Of a stretch of 6,792 nt of DNA, positions 1 through 6,470 are shown piece after piece. The notes below the pieces were generated by a model, which was given only the letters and a program-made list of their open reading frames with translations, searched no databases and had not been told where the DNA came from. A program made the translations under genes and the position numbers. This DNA is from Dokdonella_A sp035545255 (GTDB lineage: Bacteria > Pseudomonadota > Gammaproteobacteria > Xanthomonadales > Rhodanobacteraceae). The DNA lies in contig DASZYR010000134.1 of NCBI GenBank assembly GCA_035545255.1, positions 1-6,792 on the forward strand. Reading direction: 5' to 3'. Positions within the stretch are counted from its first letter, which is position 1, and each line of letters begins with the position of its first letter.

Positions 1-1860
1 GATTTCAACGGCGACGTGAATACCCTGCTGGGTACCGCGTCCGGCACTGTCTGGGTGGGTGGCGGATTCACGCAGGTCGACGAAGGTCCATATCCCGGCC
101 TCGTACTGCTGAATACGACGGGCTATTCATCAGGCAGCATAGAAGGTACGCCTCCGGCCGTCGACGGAACCGTCTATGCGCTCGCGTGGGACGCGGTTGG
201 AATCCTGATCGCGGGCGATTTCACTTCCGTCGACGGCGTGCCGCGCCACAACCTCGCCCGCGTCTTCTGGGACGGCACCCTCGACACGACGTTCGATCCG
301 GACGTCGTCGGCGCGGTGCTCGCCATCGCCGTGCAGACGGACAACAAGATCGTCATCGGCGGCTACGTCTCGTCGGTCGGTGGAGTCGGGCGGCAGGGCA
401 TCGCGCGCATCGGTTCGGACGGCAACGTCGACGACTGGTTCGGCGACGGGACCGACGCGCCGGTGCACGCGCTGGCCGCGGCAGCGAACGGCAGCCTCGC
501 CATGGGCGGCGAGTTCGCCCACATCAAGACGAAGAACGGCACGCCCATCGCGACGCCGGCGTCGCTCGCGTGGGTCGGCTCCAACGGCGATCAGCCGCTG
601 CCGGGTTTCGCGCCGCCGGAGCAGTGCGCCTCGCCGTTGTGCATCGTCGCCGCACTCGCGCTCCAGCCGGACGATGACAAGCTCGTCGTCGGCAGCCAGT
701 ACTACGTCATCGGCCGCCCGTCCGGCATCAAGGCGGCGGACAGCACGGATCCGATCCCGCTGATGCGCCTCTTCCCCAGCGGCGGCGTCGATCCGCCGTT
801 CGACGCGAACACCGTGAACTGGACCGGGGCCACGGGATTCGTCAACGCGCTCGTGCGCCTGCTGGACGGAAAGTTCCTCGTCGGCGGGGACTGCATGCTG
901 GGGACTCGCGCCGTCCTCGCGCGCATCAATGCGGACGGCACCGTGGACGGCACGTTCTCGCCGCTGCAGGACACCGGCGGCAACTGCGCGGCGTACGTGA
1001 TCGCCGTGCTGCCGGACGGCAAGATCGCCGTCGGCGGAGATTTCACCTATCTCGCGAATCCGATTCCGGACGCGCCGAATCTCGCGCTGCTGGACGCATC
1101 GGGCCATCCGTACACGCCGGTGTATGCCGAGGGCGGCACCGTGTTCGCGCTGGCGGCGCAGCCCGACGGAAACGTGCTGATCGGCGGCGCGTTCACCGAC
1201 GTCAACGGCGCCGCGCCGGCGAGGCTCGCGCGCATGAGCGGGAACGGGGTCGTGGACGAATCCTTCAACCCCGATCCGAACGCGACCGTGCGCGCGATCG
1301 GCCTGCGCGCCGATGGCAAGGCCTTCGTCGGCGGCGATTTCACGGCGATCGGAGCCGATGCGAGCCAGCATCTCGCGCTCCTCGACGGCAGCGGCGCGGT
1401 CGATCCGGTCTTTTCGCTCGACGTGGACGATTCGGTCTACGCGATCGCCGTGCAGCCCGACGGGCGCGTCGCGTTCGGCGGCGCATTCACGCATGCCGAT
1501 GCGTTCCCGCACAACTTCGTCGCGCGCGCGAGCGTGATCGATCCCGCCCTGTTCGAGCTCAAGCCGCGTTTCGTGGCGGGCGGTTTGCGGACGATCATCT
1601 GGAAACAGCAGGGTGCCGGTCCTGTGCCGGCGTCGCCGCCGCGGCTTTCGCTCTCTCTCGACGGCATCGCGTACACGGCAATCGGCCCGATGACCTACGA
1701 TGCCGGCGCACAGCAGTGGAGCTACGACGACTTCGCGCCGCCGCTGGACCAGTTGATGTTCCTGCGCGTCGACGTGCAGACGGCGGGAGGCGGCTCGATC
1801 GAGACCGTATTGCCGACCTTCGACGCCGACAGGATTTTCGCCGACGGATTCGATCCGTAG
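1..1860 (+). CDS. Delta-60 repeat (DUF5122-type beta-propeller) secreted protein, 5'-truncated by the window
   Basis: The reading frame is open from base 1 to a TAG at 1858-1860 and gives 619 visible residues. The true start lies upstream: the first residues (DFNGDVNTLL) already sit inside a repeat, so the GTG at 16 is not a credible start. Ten copies of a [V/I/F]GG-x-F-type core follow each other, beginning near bases 55, 208, 355, 502, 688, 880, 1030, 1180, 1327 and 1474. Each is preceded by a 'v.aiavqpDGk' strand and followed by 'l.Rl...G..d..F', the hallmark of delta-60 repeats (TIGR02608 / DUF5122). Most units are 49-51 residues long, while those starting at 502 and 688 are 62 and 64. 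Residues from about 515 form a non-repeat C-terminal domain with beta-like sequence, ending in IFADGFDP. Such repeats build beta-propellers in surface or secreted proteins; the ligand is unknown. The gene converges on tesA. Confidence 0.85.
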   Translation, partial: DFNGDVNTLLGTASGTVWVGGGFTQVDEGPYPGLVLLNTTGYSSGSIEGTPPAVDGTVYALAWDAVGILIAGDFTSVDGVPRHNLARVFWDGTLDTTFDPDVVGAVLAIAVQTDNKIVIGGYVSSVGGVGRQGIARIGSDGNVDDWFGDGTDAPVHALAAAANGSLAMGGEFAHIKTKNGTPIATPASLAWVGSNGDQPLPGFAPPEQCASPLCIVAALALQPDDDKLVVGSQYYVIGRPSGIKAADSTDPIPLMRLFPSGGVDPPFDANTVNWTGATGFVNALVRLLDGKFLVGGDCMLGTRAVLARINADGTVDGTFSPLQDTGGNCAAYVIAVLPDGKIAVGGDFTYLANPIPDAPNLALLDASGHPYTPVYAEGGTVFALAAQPDGNVLIGGAFTDVNGAAPARLARMSGNGVVDESFNPDPNATVRAIGLRADGKAFVGGDFTAIGADASQHLALLDGSGAVDPVFSLDVDDSVYAIAVQPDGRVAFGGAFTHADAFPHNFVARASVIDPALFELKPRFVAGGLRTIIWKQQGAGPVPASPPRLSLSLDGIAYTAIGPMTYDAGAQQWSYDDFAPPLDQLMFLRVDVQTAGGGSIETVLPTFDADRIFADGFDP

Positions 1861-1867
1861 CCGGCGA

Positions 1868-1897
1868 GCGCGTCTTCCGCCTGCACGGAAGACGCGC
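1868..1897. terminator. Perfect 12-bp inverted repeat between convergent genes, likely bidirectional terminator
   Basis: The arms GCGCGTCTTCCG (1868-1879) and CGGAAGACGCGC (1886-1897) are perfect complements around a 6-base loop. The hairpin begins eight bases after the stop of the delta-60 gene and lies in the 114-base gap before the tesA stop, where transcripts from both strands must end. Neither side shows a clear T-tract, so it is not a textbook intrinsic terminator. It may work with Rho or mainly protect 3' ends. The rest of the gap (1898-1974) holds self-complementary GCGATCGC copies and no gene. Confidence 0.55.
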
Positions 1898-1974
1898 CTC
1901 GTGATTCGCCTTCAGGCGACCGGACGCGGCGCTTTCCCGCGATCGCTTCCGATCGGAGTTTCGCGATCGCGCCG

Positions 1975-2598
1975 TCAGGGGAGCCCGCGCAATGCGGGTT
2001 CGAGCACCGGCCAGACGTTGTCCAGCACCTTCGGCTCGCCCGCGGCCTTCGGATGCAGGCCGTCGTCCTGCATGAGCTCCGGATTCAAGGCGACGCCGTC
2101 GAGCAGGAACGGGACGAACGGCAGATTGAATTCGGCGGCGAGATCCCGATACATGGCGCGAAGGCCGTCGCGGTATTGCGGACCGTAGTTGATCGGAAGT
2201 TCGATGCCGATCAGCACGACCGAAGCGCCGGCGTCGCGGCTCGCGCGGATCATGAGAACGAGGTTTTTCCTGATCTCGGCGAGCGGCAGTCCGCGCAAGC
2301 CGTCGTTGGCGCCGAGCTCGATGACGACGAGCACGGGCGAATCGTCGGCGAGCAGCTTCGGCAGGCGCGCGAGCCCGCCGGAAGTCGTCTCGCCGCTGAT
2401 GCTCGCGTTCACGACCGGGCGCGGATGCTTCGATTGGCCGAGCCGCGTCTCGAGCAGGTGCACCCAGCCCGATTCGATCGGGATGTTGTGCGCGGCCGAC
2501 AGCGAGTCGCCGAGCACGAGCAGTGGCCGGGTCGCGGCCGCTGACGACACGGAGCAGAGAAGAAGCAGCAGCAGAGCGAGGAGGCGGCCGATCATCAT
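1975..2598 (-). CDS. tesA: TesA, periplasmic acyl-CoA thioesterase I / protease I / lysophospholipase L1 (SGNH hydrolase)
   Basis: From the ATG at 2598 the product is 207 residues. Residues 1-22 form a signal peptide: a short n-region with Arg5, a Leu-rich core (6-14) and an AAA cleavage site before Thr23. The mature protein opens TRPLLVLGDS, placing the nucleophile Ser at mature position 10 as in E. coli TesA. The other SGNH blocks follow: Gly47 (SISGETT), Asn76 (GAND) and Asp157/His160 (DGLHP). Each of these is three residues later than the E. coli Gly44, Asn73, Asp154 and His157. The enzyme hydrolyses thioesters, lysophospholipids and other esters in the periplasm. An in-frame ATG at 2616 would add MSESKR; 2598 is preferred because it gives a compact signal peptide and a weak GGAA upstream. 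The gene is divergent from, and overlaps, the ABC ATPase gene, the same arrangement as tesA-ybbA in E. coli. Confidence 0.95.
   Translation of the reverse strand: MMIGRLLALLLLLLCSVSSAAATRPLLVLGDSLSAAHNIPIESGWVHLLETRLGQSKHPRPVVNASISGETTSGGLARLPKLLADDSPVLVVIELGANDGLRGLPLAEIRKNLVLMIRASRDAGASVVLIGIELPINYGPQYRDGLRAMYRDLAAEFNLPFVPFLLDGVALNPELMQDDGLHPKAAGEPKVLDNVWPVLEPALRGLP
2579..2584 (+). promoter_or_regulatory. Shine-Dalgarno AGGAGG for the ABC ATPase, embedded in tesA
   Basis: A full-consensus AGGAGG stands 12 bases before the ATG at 2597. The spacing is slightly long. It lies antisense to the first Leu codons of the tesA signal peptide, so both functions constrain the same bases. It supports 2597 as the start of the ATPase gene, because the open frame extending further upstream is only the antisense of tesA. 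Confidence 0.65.
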
Positions 2599-3370
2599 GC
2601 GTTTCGATTCCGACATCGCGTTGAGCGCGCACGAGGTTAGCAAAACGGTCGACGGACCGGACGGCAGCCTGACGATTCTCGACGGCGTCAGCCTCGACGT
2701 GGCGCGGGGCGCAAGCCTCGCGATCGTCGGCGCCTCCGGGTCCGGCAAGACGACTCTGCTCGGCCTCCTCGCCGGCCTCGACCGGCCGACCACCGGCACG
2801 GTGACGCTCGCCGGACAGCCGATCGATGTGCTCGACGAGGAAGCGCGCGCACGGCTGCGGCGCCGGCTCGTCGGCTTCGTATTCCAGAGTTTCCATCTTT
2901 TGCCGGCGCTGACCGCCGAGGAAAACGTCATGCTGCCGCTCGAGCTCGAGGGCAGCGGCGATGCGGGCGCGCGTGCGCGAGAGGCGCTCGCGCGCGTCGG
3001 TCTCGACGCGCGCCGCCATCACTATCCGCATCAGCTCTCGGGCGGCGAGCAGCAGCGCGTCGCGCTTGCGCGCGCGTTCGTGCACGGACCGGAATTGCTG
3101 TTCGCCGACGAGCCGACCGGCAATCTCGACCGGCGAACGGGCGCCACCGTCAGCGATCTTCTGTTCGCGCTGAATCGCGAGCACGGCACGACGCTCGTGC
3201 TCGTGACGCACGACGTGACGCTCGCGGGGCGCTGCGAGCGCAACCTTCGACTCGCGGACGGACGCATAGATACGAGCGCGAACGGAGTTCGCGGCCAGCT
3301 TCCCCTCGCTCGCGAAGCGGGAGAGGGGGAACCGCTCGCGGAGCGAACGGTGGGTGAGGGCAAGCCGTGA
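2597..3370 (+). CDS. ybbA: ABC transporter ATP-binding protein, YbbA type
   Basis: The product is 257 residues and has every motif of an active ABC ATPase: Walker A GASGSGKTT (45-53), Q-loop Gln97 (FVFQSFHLLP), signature LSGGEQQ (147-153), Walker B LLFADEP with Glu172, D-loop NLD (176-178) and switch His205 (VTHD). This FQ.FHLLP/DEPTGNLD style belongs to the MacB/LolD/YbbA subfamily, which powers FtsX-type permeases. The neighbouring tesA and 800-residue permease point to YbbA rather than LolD. The start at 2597 is set by AGGAGG. The TGA overlaps the permease GTG by four bases (GTGA), which suggests translational coupling. The domain would normally end around residue 230 (LRLADGRIDTS); the tail after about 235 (GQLPLAREAGEGE...) is encoded by a REP-like palindrome and looks acquired. 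E. coli YbbA is, as I recall, close to 228 residues. Confidence 0.93.
   Translation: MRFDSDIALSAHEVSKTVDGPDGSLTILDGVSLDVARGASLAIVGASGSGKTTLLGLLAGLDRPTTGTVTLAGQPIDVLDEEARARLRRRLVGFVFQSFHLLPALTAEENVMLPLELEGSGDAGARAREALARVGLDARRHHYPHQLSGGEQQRVALARAFVHGPELLFADEPTGNLDRRTGATVSDLLFALNREHGTTLVLVTHDVTLAGRCERNLRLADGRIDTSANGVRGQLPLAREAGEGEPLAERTVGEGKP
3300..3367 (+). repeat. REP-like palindromic element A, inside the 3' end of the ATPase gene
   Basis: The stretch TTCCCCTCGCTCGCGAAGCGGGAGAGGG followed by a small CGCTC-GCG-GAGCG hairpin and GGTGAGGGCAAGCCG matches the repeats at 6402-6454 and, in reverse complement, 6471-6516. Shared pieces are the GCGGGAGAGG arm and the (T/C)GAGGGCAAGCCG end. Its left arm is eroded relative to the copy at 6471 (CCCTCGCTCGC versus CCCTCTCCCGC), so the stem is imperfect. 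The element covers the last ~23 codons of the ATPase gene and the ribosome binding site of the permease. Confidence 0.75.
3356..3360 (+). promoter_or_regulatory. Ribosome binding site GAGGG of the permease, part of REP-like element A
   Basis: GAGGG (within GGTGAGGGCAAGCC) lies six bases before the GTG at 3367. It decides that start over later in-frame candidates and sits in the conserved GGTGAGGG end of the repeat. Confidence 0.6.
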
Positions 3371-5847
3371 AGCCGTTCCGATTCGCCGCACGCAGTCTGC
3401 GGCGCGAGTTCCTGCACGGCGAACTCGCGACGCTCGCGGCCGCGCTCGTGCTCGCGGTCGCGGCGCTTGCGGCGGTCGCGACGCTCGCCAATCGCGTCGA
3501 GCGCGCGATCGTCGCGTCGGCGGCGGAGCTCATCGGCGGCGATCTCGCGATCGCATCGAGCCGTTCGCTGCCGGACGATTTGCGCGAAGAGGCAACGAAG
3601 CAGGGGCTCGCGACGAGCGACATCGCGGATTTCCCGAGCGTCGTGTTCGCCGGCGGGAAGAGCCGCCTTGCGGATGTGCGCGCAGCCGATGCCGCGTTTC
3701 CGCTGCGAGGCGTGTTCGAGGTGCGCGGCGCCGACGGCATTTCGCGCAGCGTGCACGCGCCGCCGTCGGGTTCGGTCTATGTCGATCACGAAGTGCTCGC
3801 CGCGCTCGGTGTCGGGGTCGGGGCGAAGGCGCAGGTCGGCGGGCGCGACATGACGCTCGCGGGCGACATCGTGCGGTCGCCCGACAGCGGCAACGTGTTC
3901 CGGCTTGCGCCAAGGCTCGTGATGAATCTCGCGGACGCGCAGTCGACCGGATTGTTCGGTCCCGGCAGCCGGGTGCGGCATCGGCTGCTCGTTGCGGGCG
4001 ACCCCGACGCGGTCGACGCGTATGCCGCGTGGGCAAAGCAGCATCTGCCCGCGGGAGCGGAGATCACGACGGTCGAGGATGCGCAGCAGAATCTGCGCAC
4101 CGCGTTCGAGCGCGGCGAAAGTTTCCTGCGGCTCGCGGCCCTGCTGGCGGCGCTTCTTTCCGGCATCGCGGTCGCGCTCGCCGCGCAGCGGTTCGCGCGG
4201 CGCAAGACCGAAGAGGTCGCGCTGCTGCGCTGCCTCGGCGCGAGCCGCGGCGAGATCCTCTCGGCGCTGACGCTCGAGATCGCGCTGCTCGCGATTCCCG
4301 CGTGCCTCGTCGGGCTCGCGCTCGGACTCGGGTTGCAGCAGGCCGTGATCGCGCTCGCGCGCGATCTCTTGCCGAGCGCCGCGCCGGGTCTGCCGTGGAC
4401 GCCGCCGCTTGCGGCGTTCGCAATCGGGCTTGCGGTGCTGTTCGGCTTCGCGCTGCCTCCGCTGATGCGCCTGCGCGACGTCGAGCCGATGCGCGTGTTC
4501 CGTCACGCCGTCGGCATGCGGCCGCGACGCTTCGACGCGCTGTATCTGCTGCCGTTCGTCGTCGGCGGTGCGCTCATCGCGTTCGAAGCAGGCGACACGA
4601 AGCTCGCGGTCACGCTCGCGATCGGCTTTTTCGTCGTCGCGCTTTCGACGTGGTTTCTCGGCTGGCTGCTGCTGCGGGTCGTTCGCGGAGCGGGCAAGAG
4701 GCTGCCGGGCGCGTTGCGTTTCGGTCTCGCGAATCTCGCACGGCGTCGCGCGCTAAGCCTCCTGCAGGCGGGCGCGCTCGCTCTGAGCCTCACCGCGCTC
4801 GCGGTGCTCGGCGTCATCGCGCCGTCGCTGCTCGATCGCTGGCGGCTCGAACTCGCGCCCGACACGCCGAATTACTTCATGGTCAATCTGCAGTCCGATC
4901 AGCGCGCTCCGATGGAGCAGCGGCTGCGCGATCTCGGCGCGACCAATCTCGACGTGCTGCCGCTCGCGATCGGCAAGCTCGTCGCGATCGACGGCAAGGC
5001 GCCGAAGGCCGAGGATTTCGAGGATCGTCGCGCGAAGAACTGGATCGACGGCGAGATGCGGCTCTCGTGGAGCGACGCGCTGCCGCCCGCGAACAAGCTG
5101 CGAGAAGGACGCTGGTTCGACGGCACGGAGACGGAACCCGGGCTCTCGGTGGACATGATGTGGGTCGAGATGTTCCATCTGAAGCTCGGCGACACGCTGA
5201 CGCTGCGCATCGGCGAGCGCGACCTCACCGCACGCGTCGACAGCATCCGCGGCGTCGACTGGGATTCGTTCAAGGTGAACTTTTTCCTGATGCTCGATCC
5301 GAAGACCGGCGAGCAGCTCCCGCACAGCTATCTCGCGAGCTTTCACGTGCCGAGCGGAAAATCGACCGAGCTCGCGGCGTTGTCGCGCGACTATCCGAAC
5401 ATCTCGCTCGTCGACATCAACGCGATCCTCGATCGCGTGCGCGACATCGTCGATCGCGTCGGACGCGCAGCGGCCTGGGTGCTCGGCTTCAGCGTCGTCG
5501 CGGGCGTGCTCGTGCTGCTCTCGGCGCTCGCCTCGACGGCGGACGAGCGCAGGTTCGAGATCGCGCTGCTGCGCACGCTCGGCGCGCATCGGCGGCAGCT
5601 CAGCGTCGCGGTGCTCGCGGAGTTCGTCGCGCTCGGCGTGCTCGCAGGCGCGATCGCGGCGATCGGAGCGGGCGGCATCGGGATTGCGCTCGCCGATCGC
5701 GTGTTCAAGCTCGGGAATTACTGGCCGCCGATCGGGCCGCTGCTCGAGCTGATCGTCGCCGCAGCGGCGCTCGTGGCGTTTTCGGGTTGGGTCGGCACGC
5801 TGCGGATCGCGCGGACGTCGCCAATGGCGGTGCTGCGCAAGGCATGA
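3367..5847 (+). CDS. ybbP: ABC transporter permease, YbbP type (FtsX/MacB-like, two FtsX domains)
   Basis: The GTG start at 3367 overlaps the ATPase stop by four bases, and the product is 826 residues, close to the ~800 of E. coli YbbP. The hydrophobic segments I can place are about 17-40, 256-278, 297-322, 348-368, 391-410, 413-437, 462-485, 704-725, 752-778 and 794-812. That is ten helices arranged as one anchor, an FtsX block, a central group and a C-terminal FtsX block. Each FtsX block has the cytoplasmic coupling motif 'RR/ERR-x-E-(V/I)ALLR-(C/T)LGA' (near 280-293 and 735-748). Two large hydrophilic regions (about 42-250 and 487-700) would be periplasmic. The protein should form the inner-membrane core of a mechanotransmission-type ABC system with YbbA and work with the exported hydrolase TesA, probably on hydrophobic or lipid-derived molecules. 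The substrate is not shown by the sequence. Confidence 0.92.
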   Translation: MKPFRFAARSLRREFLHGELATLAAALVLAVAALAAVATLANRVERAIVASAAELIGGDLAIASSRSLPDDLREEATKQGLATSDIADFPSVVFAGGKSRLADVRAADAAFPLRGVFEVRGADGISRSVHAPPSGSVYVDHEVLAALGVGVGAKAQVGGRDMTLAGDIVRSPDSGNVFRLAPRLVMNLADAQSTGLFGPGSRVRHRLLVAGDPDAVDAYAAWAKQHLPAGAEITTVEDAQQNLRTAFERGESFLRLAALLAALLSGIAVALAAQRFARRKTEEVALLRCLGASRGEILSALTLEIALLAIPACLVGLALGLGLQQAVIALARDLLPSAAPGLPWTPPLAAFAIGLAVLFGFALPPLMRLRDVEPMRVFRHAVGMRPRRFDALYLLPFVVGGALIAFEAGDTKLAVTLAIGFFVVALSTWFLGWLLLRVVRGAGKRLPGALRFGLANLARRRALSLLQAGALALSLTALAVLGVIAPSLLDRWRLELAPDTPNYFMVNLQSDQRAPMEQRLRDLGATNLDVLPLAIGKLVAIDGKAPKAEDFEDRRAKNWIDGEMRLSWSDALPPANKLREGRWFDGTETEPGLSVDMMWVEMFHLKLGDTLTLRIGERDLTARVDSIRGVDWDSFKVNFFLMLDPKTGEQLPHSYLASFHVPSGKSTELAALSRDYPNISLVDINAILDRVRDIVDRVGRAAAWVLGFSVVAGVLVLLSALASTADERRFEIALLRTLGAHRRQLSVAVLAEFVALGVLAGAIAAIGAGGIGIALADRVFKLGNYWPPIGPLLELIVAAAALVAFSGWVGTLRIARTSPMAVLRKA

Positions 5848-5866
5848 GCCGTGTCGATGACAGCGG

Positions 5867-6076
5867 ATGTATCCTCGCATCGTGGACGAGCCATCGGCCA
5901 TCGAAGTTGCCGAGCGCGCAGGGATCGATCTCGGTCTCCTCGACGACAACCTGCGCCTGACGCCCGAGCAGCGCGTGCTGCAGCATCAGGCTGCGCTCGA
6001 TTTCGCGGTCGAAGTCGAGCGCGCCGGACGGCGACTTCGTGAGCGATCTGCAAAGACTTCTGCAGCGGCTCGATGA
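5867..6076 (+). CDS. Small hypothetical protein, probable partner of a nucleotidyltransferase
   Basis: A 69-residue, charged, probably helical protein begins 19 bases after the permease stop. It has no signal peptide, membrane segment or cysteine. The pattern 'DEPSAIEVAERAGIDLGLLDDNLRLTPEQRVLQHQ' split as [DEPSAIEVAERAGIDL] and [LRLTPEQRVLQHQAALDFA] resembles, from memory, short proteins encoded just before MNT/AbiEii-like nucleotidyltransferases in various bacteria. The fragment overlapping its 3' end supports that pairing. No good Shine-Dalgarno precedes the ATG at 5867. A GTG at 5882 would start the protein directly at DEPSAIE and is an equally good choice. The stop is at 6074-6076. Function is unknown. 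Since its partner looks broken, it may itself be a leftover. Confidence 0.55.
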   Translation: MYPRIVDEPSAIEVAERAGIDLGLLDDNLRLTPEQRVLQHQAALDFAVEVERAGRRLRERSAKTSAAAR

Positions 6077-6205
6077 AGCCGGCATCAATTCGTGCTCGTC
6101 GACGGTTATGCCGCTCAATTCTGCCTTTCGTCCCCTGTGGTCATCCCACAGGCAGATAGCCAGGACGGCGGCGGTTGCCGCGATGGCTTCGATGATCGTC
6201 ATTGA
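6039..6205 (+). pseudogene. Frameshifted 5' remnant of a nucleotidyltransferase-like gene
   Basis: From a GTG at 6039 the sequence reads V-SDLQRLLQRLDEAGIN. After base 6088 the familiar continuation FVLVDGYAAQF appears in another frame (6089-6121). Joined, this gives LLQRLDEAGIN-FVLVDGYAA, closely like the N-terminal 'L..L...GV.FVLVGG.AA..HG' of MNT-type nucleotidyltransferases. Restoring one base near 6087-6088 (for example AAC TTC instead of AA TTC) rejoins the frames. Beyond 6121 the second frame stays open to a TGA at 6203-6205, but it shows neither the catalytic DxD region nor other family sequence, so the body of the gene is missing. It overlaps the preceding small gene by 38 bases. If left unrepaired, the GTG frame runs on to 6329 as an unrelated-looking 96-residue product. 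The call rests on a short stretch. Confidence 0.5.
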
Positions 6206-6401
6206 GATGAAGTGCTTCGAGGATCGAGGCTTGCGGTGTTTGCTGATCCAAGCCATGGATTGGCTGAAGCATGAGGCGATCGCGTTCCAGCCGTTAGGCG
6301 ACGCTCGACGGCGCGGTTTGCAGGAATAGACGCGAATAGCCTCACAATGAGCGTGGAAAGGAGCGGGAGGCGACCTTCAACTGCATGAAGCGGATGTTCG
6401 C
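6126..6401. other. Unassigned stretch, less GC-rich, no convincing gene
   Basis: This region lies between the nucleotidyltransferase remnant and the REP-like repeats. Its base composition looks clearly less GC-biased than its neighbours, with codons of mixed third bases in every frame. It contains a 7-bp hairpin, CCTGTGG-TCATC-CCACAGG (6134-6152), with a further CTGCCT/AGGCAG pairing outside it. No frame gives a recognisable protein or a good start with a ribosome binding site. It may be degraded remains of the cassette or a deletion junction. Confidence 0.5.
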
Positions 6402-6454
6402 CACTCCCGCTTGCGGGAGAGGCCGACGCGCGAAGCGCGGCGGGTGAGGGAAGC
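6402..6454 (+). repeat. REP-like palindromic element B
   Basis: CTCCCGC (6404-6410) pairs with GCGGGAG (6413-6419). A second small stem (GCGCGAAGCGC) follows, then GGGTGAGGGAAGC. This is the same order as element A: main stem, minor GAAGCGC/GGAGCG hairpin, GGTGAGGG end. It has the same orientation as A and is opposite to element C, 17 bases downstream. Confidence 0.75.
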
Positions 6455-6470
6455 TTTGGAGCGGTGAACC

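Noticed and set aside
130..1512. 460-residue open frame on the minus strand opposite the delta-60 gene
   Set aside because: It is Arg/Glu/Asp-rich, low in hydrophobic order and mirrors the repeat periodicity of the sense gene. It is a typical antisense shadow in GC-rich DNA.
3300..3367. Element A as an intrinsic terminator or attenuator between the ATPase and the permease
   Set aside because: The stem is imperfect, lacks a T-run and lies within a four-base-overlapping gene pair. A role in translation is more plausible than termination.
1595..3391. 598-residue minus-strand open frame spanning tesA and the ATPase gene
   Set aside because: It crosses two well-supported genes in a different frame, and its translation is an Arg-rich string without any family motif.
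3354..5960. 868-residue plus-strand open frame overlapping the permease
   Set aside because: It is almost entirely Arg/Ala and lies out of frame with the YbbP-type permease, whose helices and FtsX motifs are clear.
6134..6152. CCTGTGG/CCACAGG hairpin as a terminator of the ybbA-ybbP operon
   Set aside because: The stem is only 7 bp with no T-tract after it and lies nearly 290 bases past the permease stop, so I do not call it as a terminator.
5705..6256. Minus-strand frame with a possible membrane segment (MTIIEAIAATAAVLAICLW, start at 6202)
   Set aside because: The single hydrophobic stretch is attractive, but there is no ribosome binding site. The frame then runs antisense through the small gene and the permease end with no recognisable domain, so it is probably chance.
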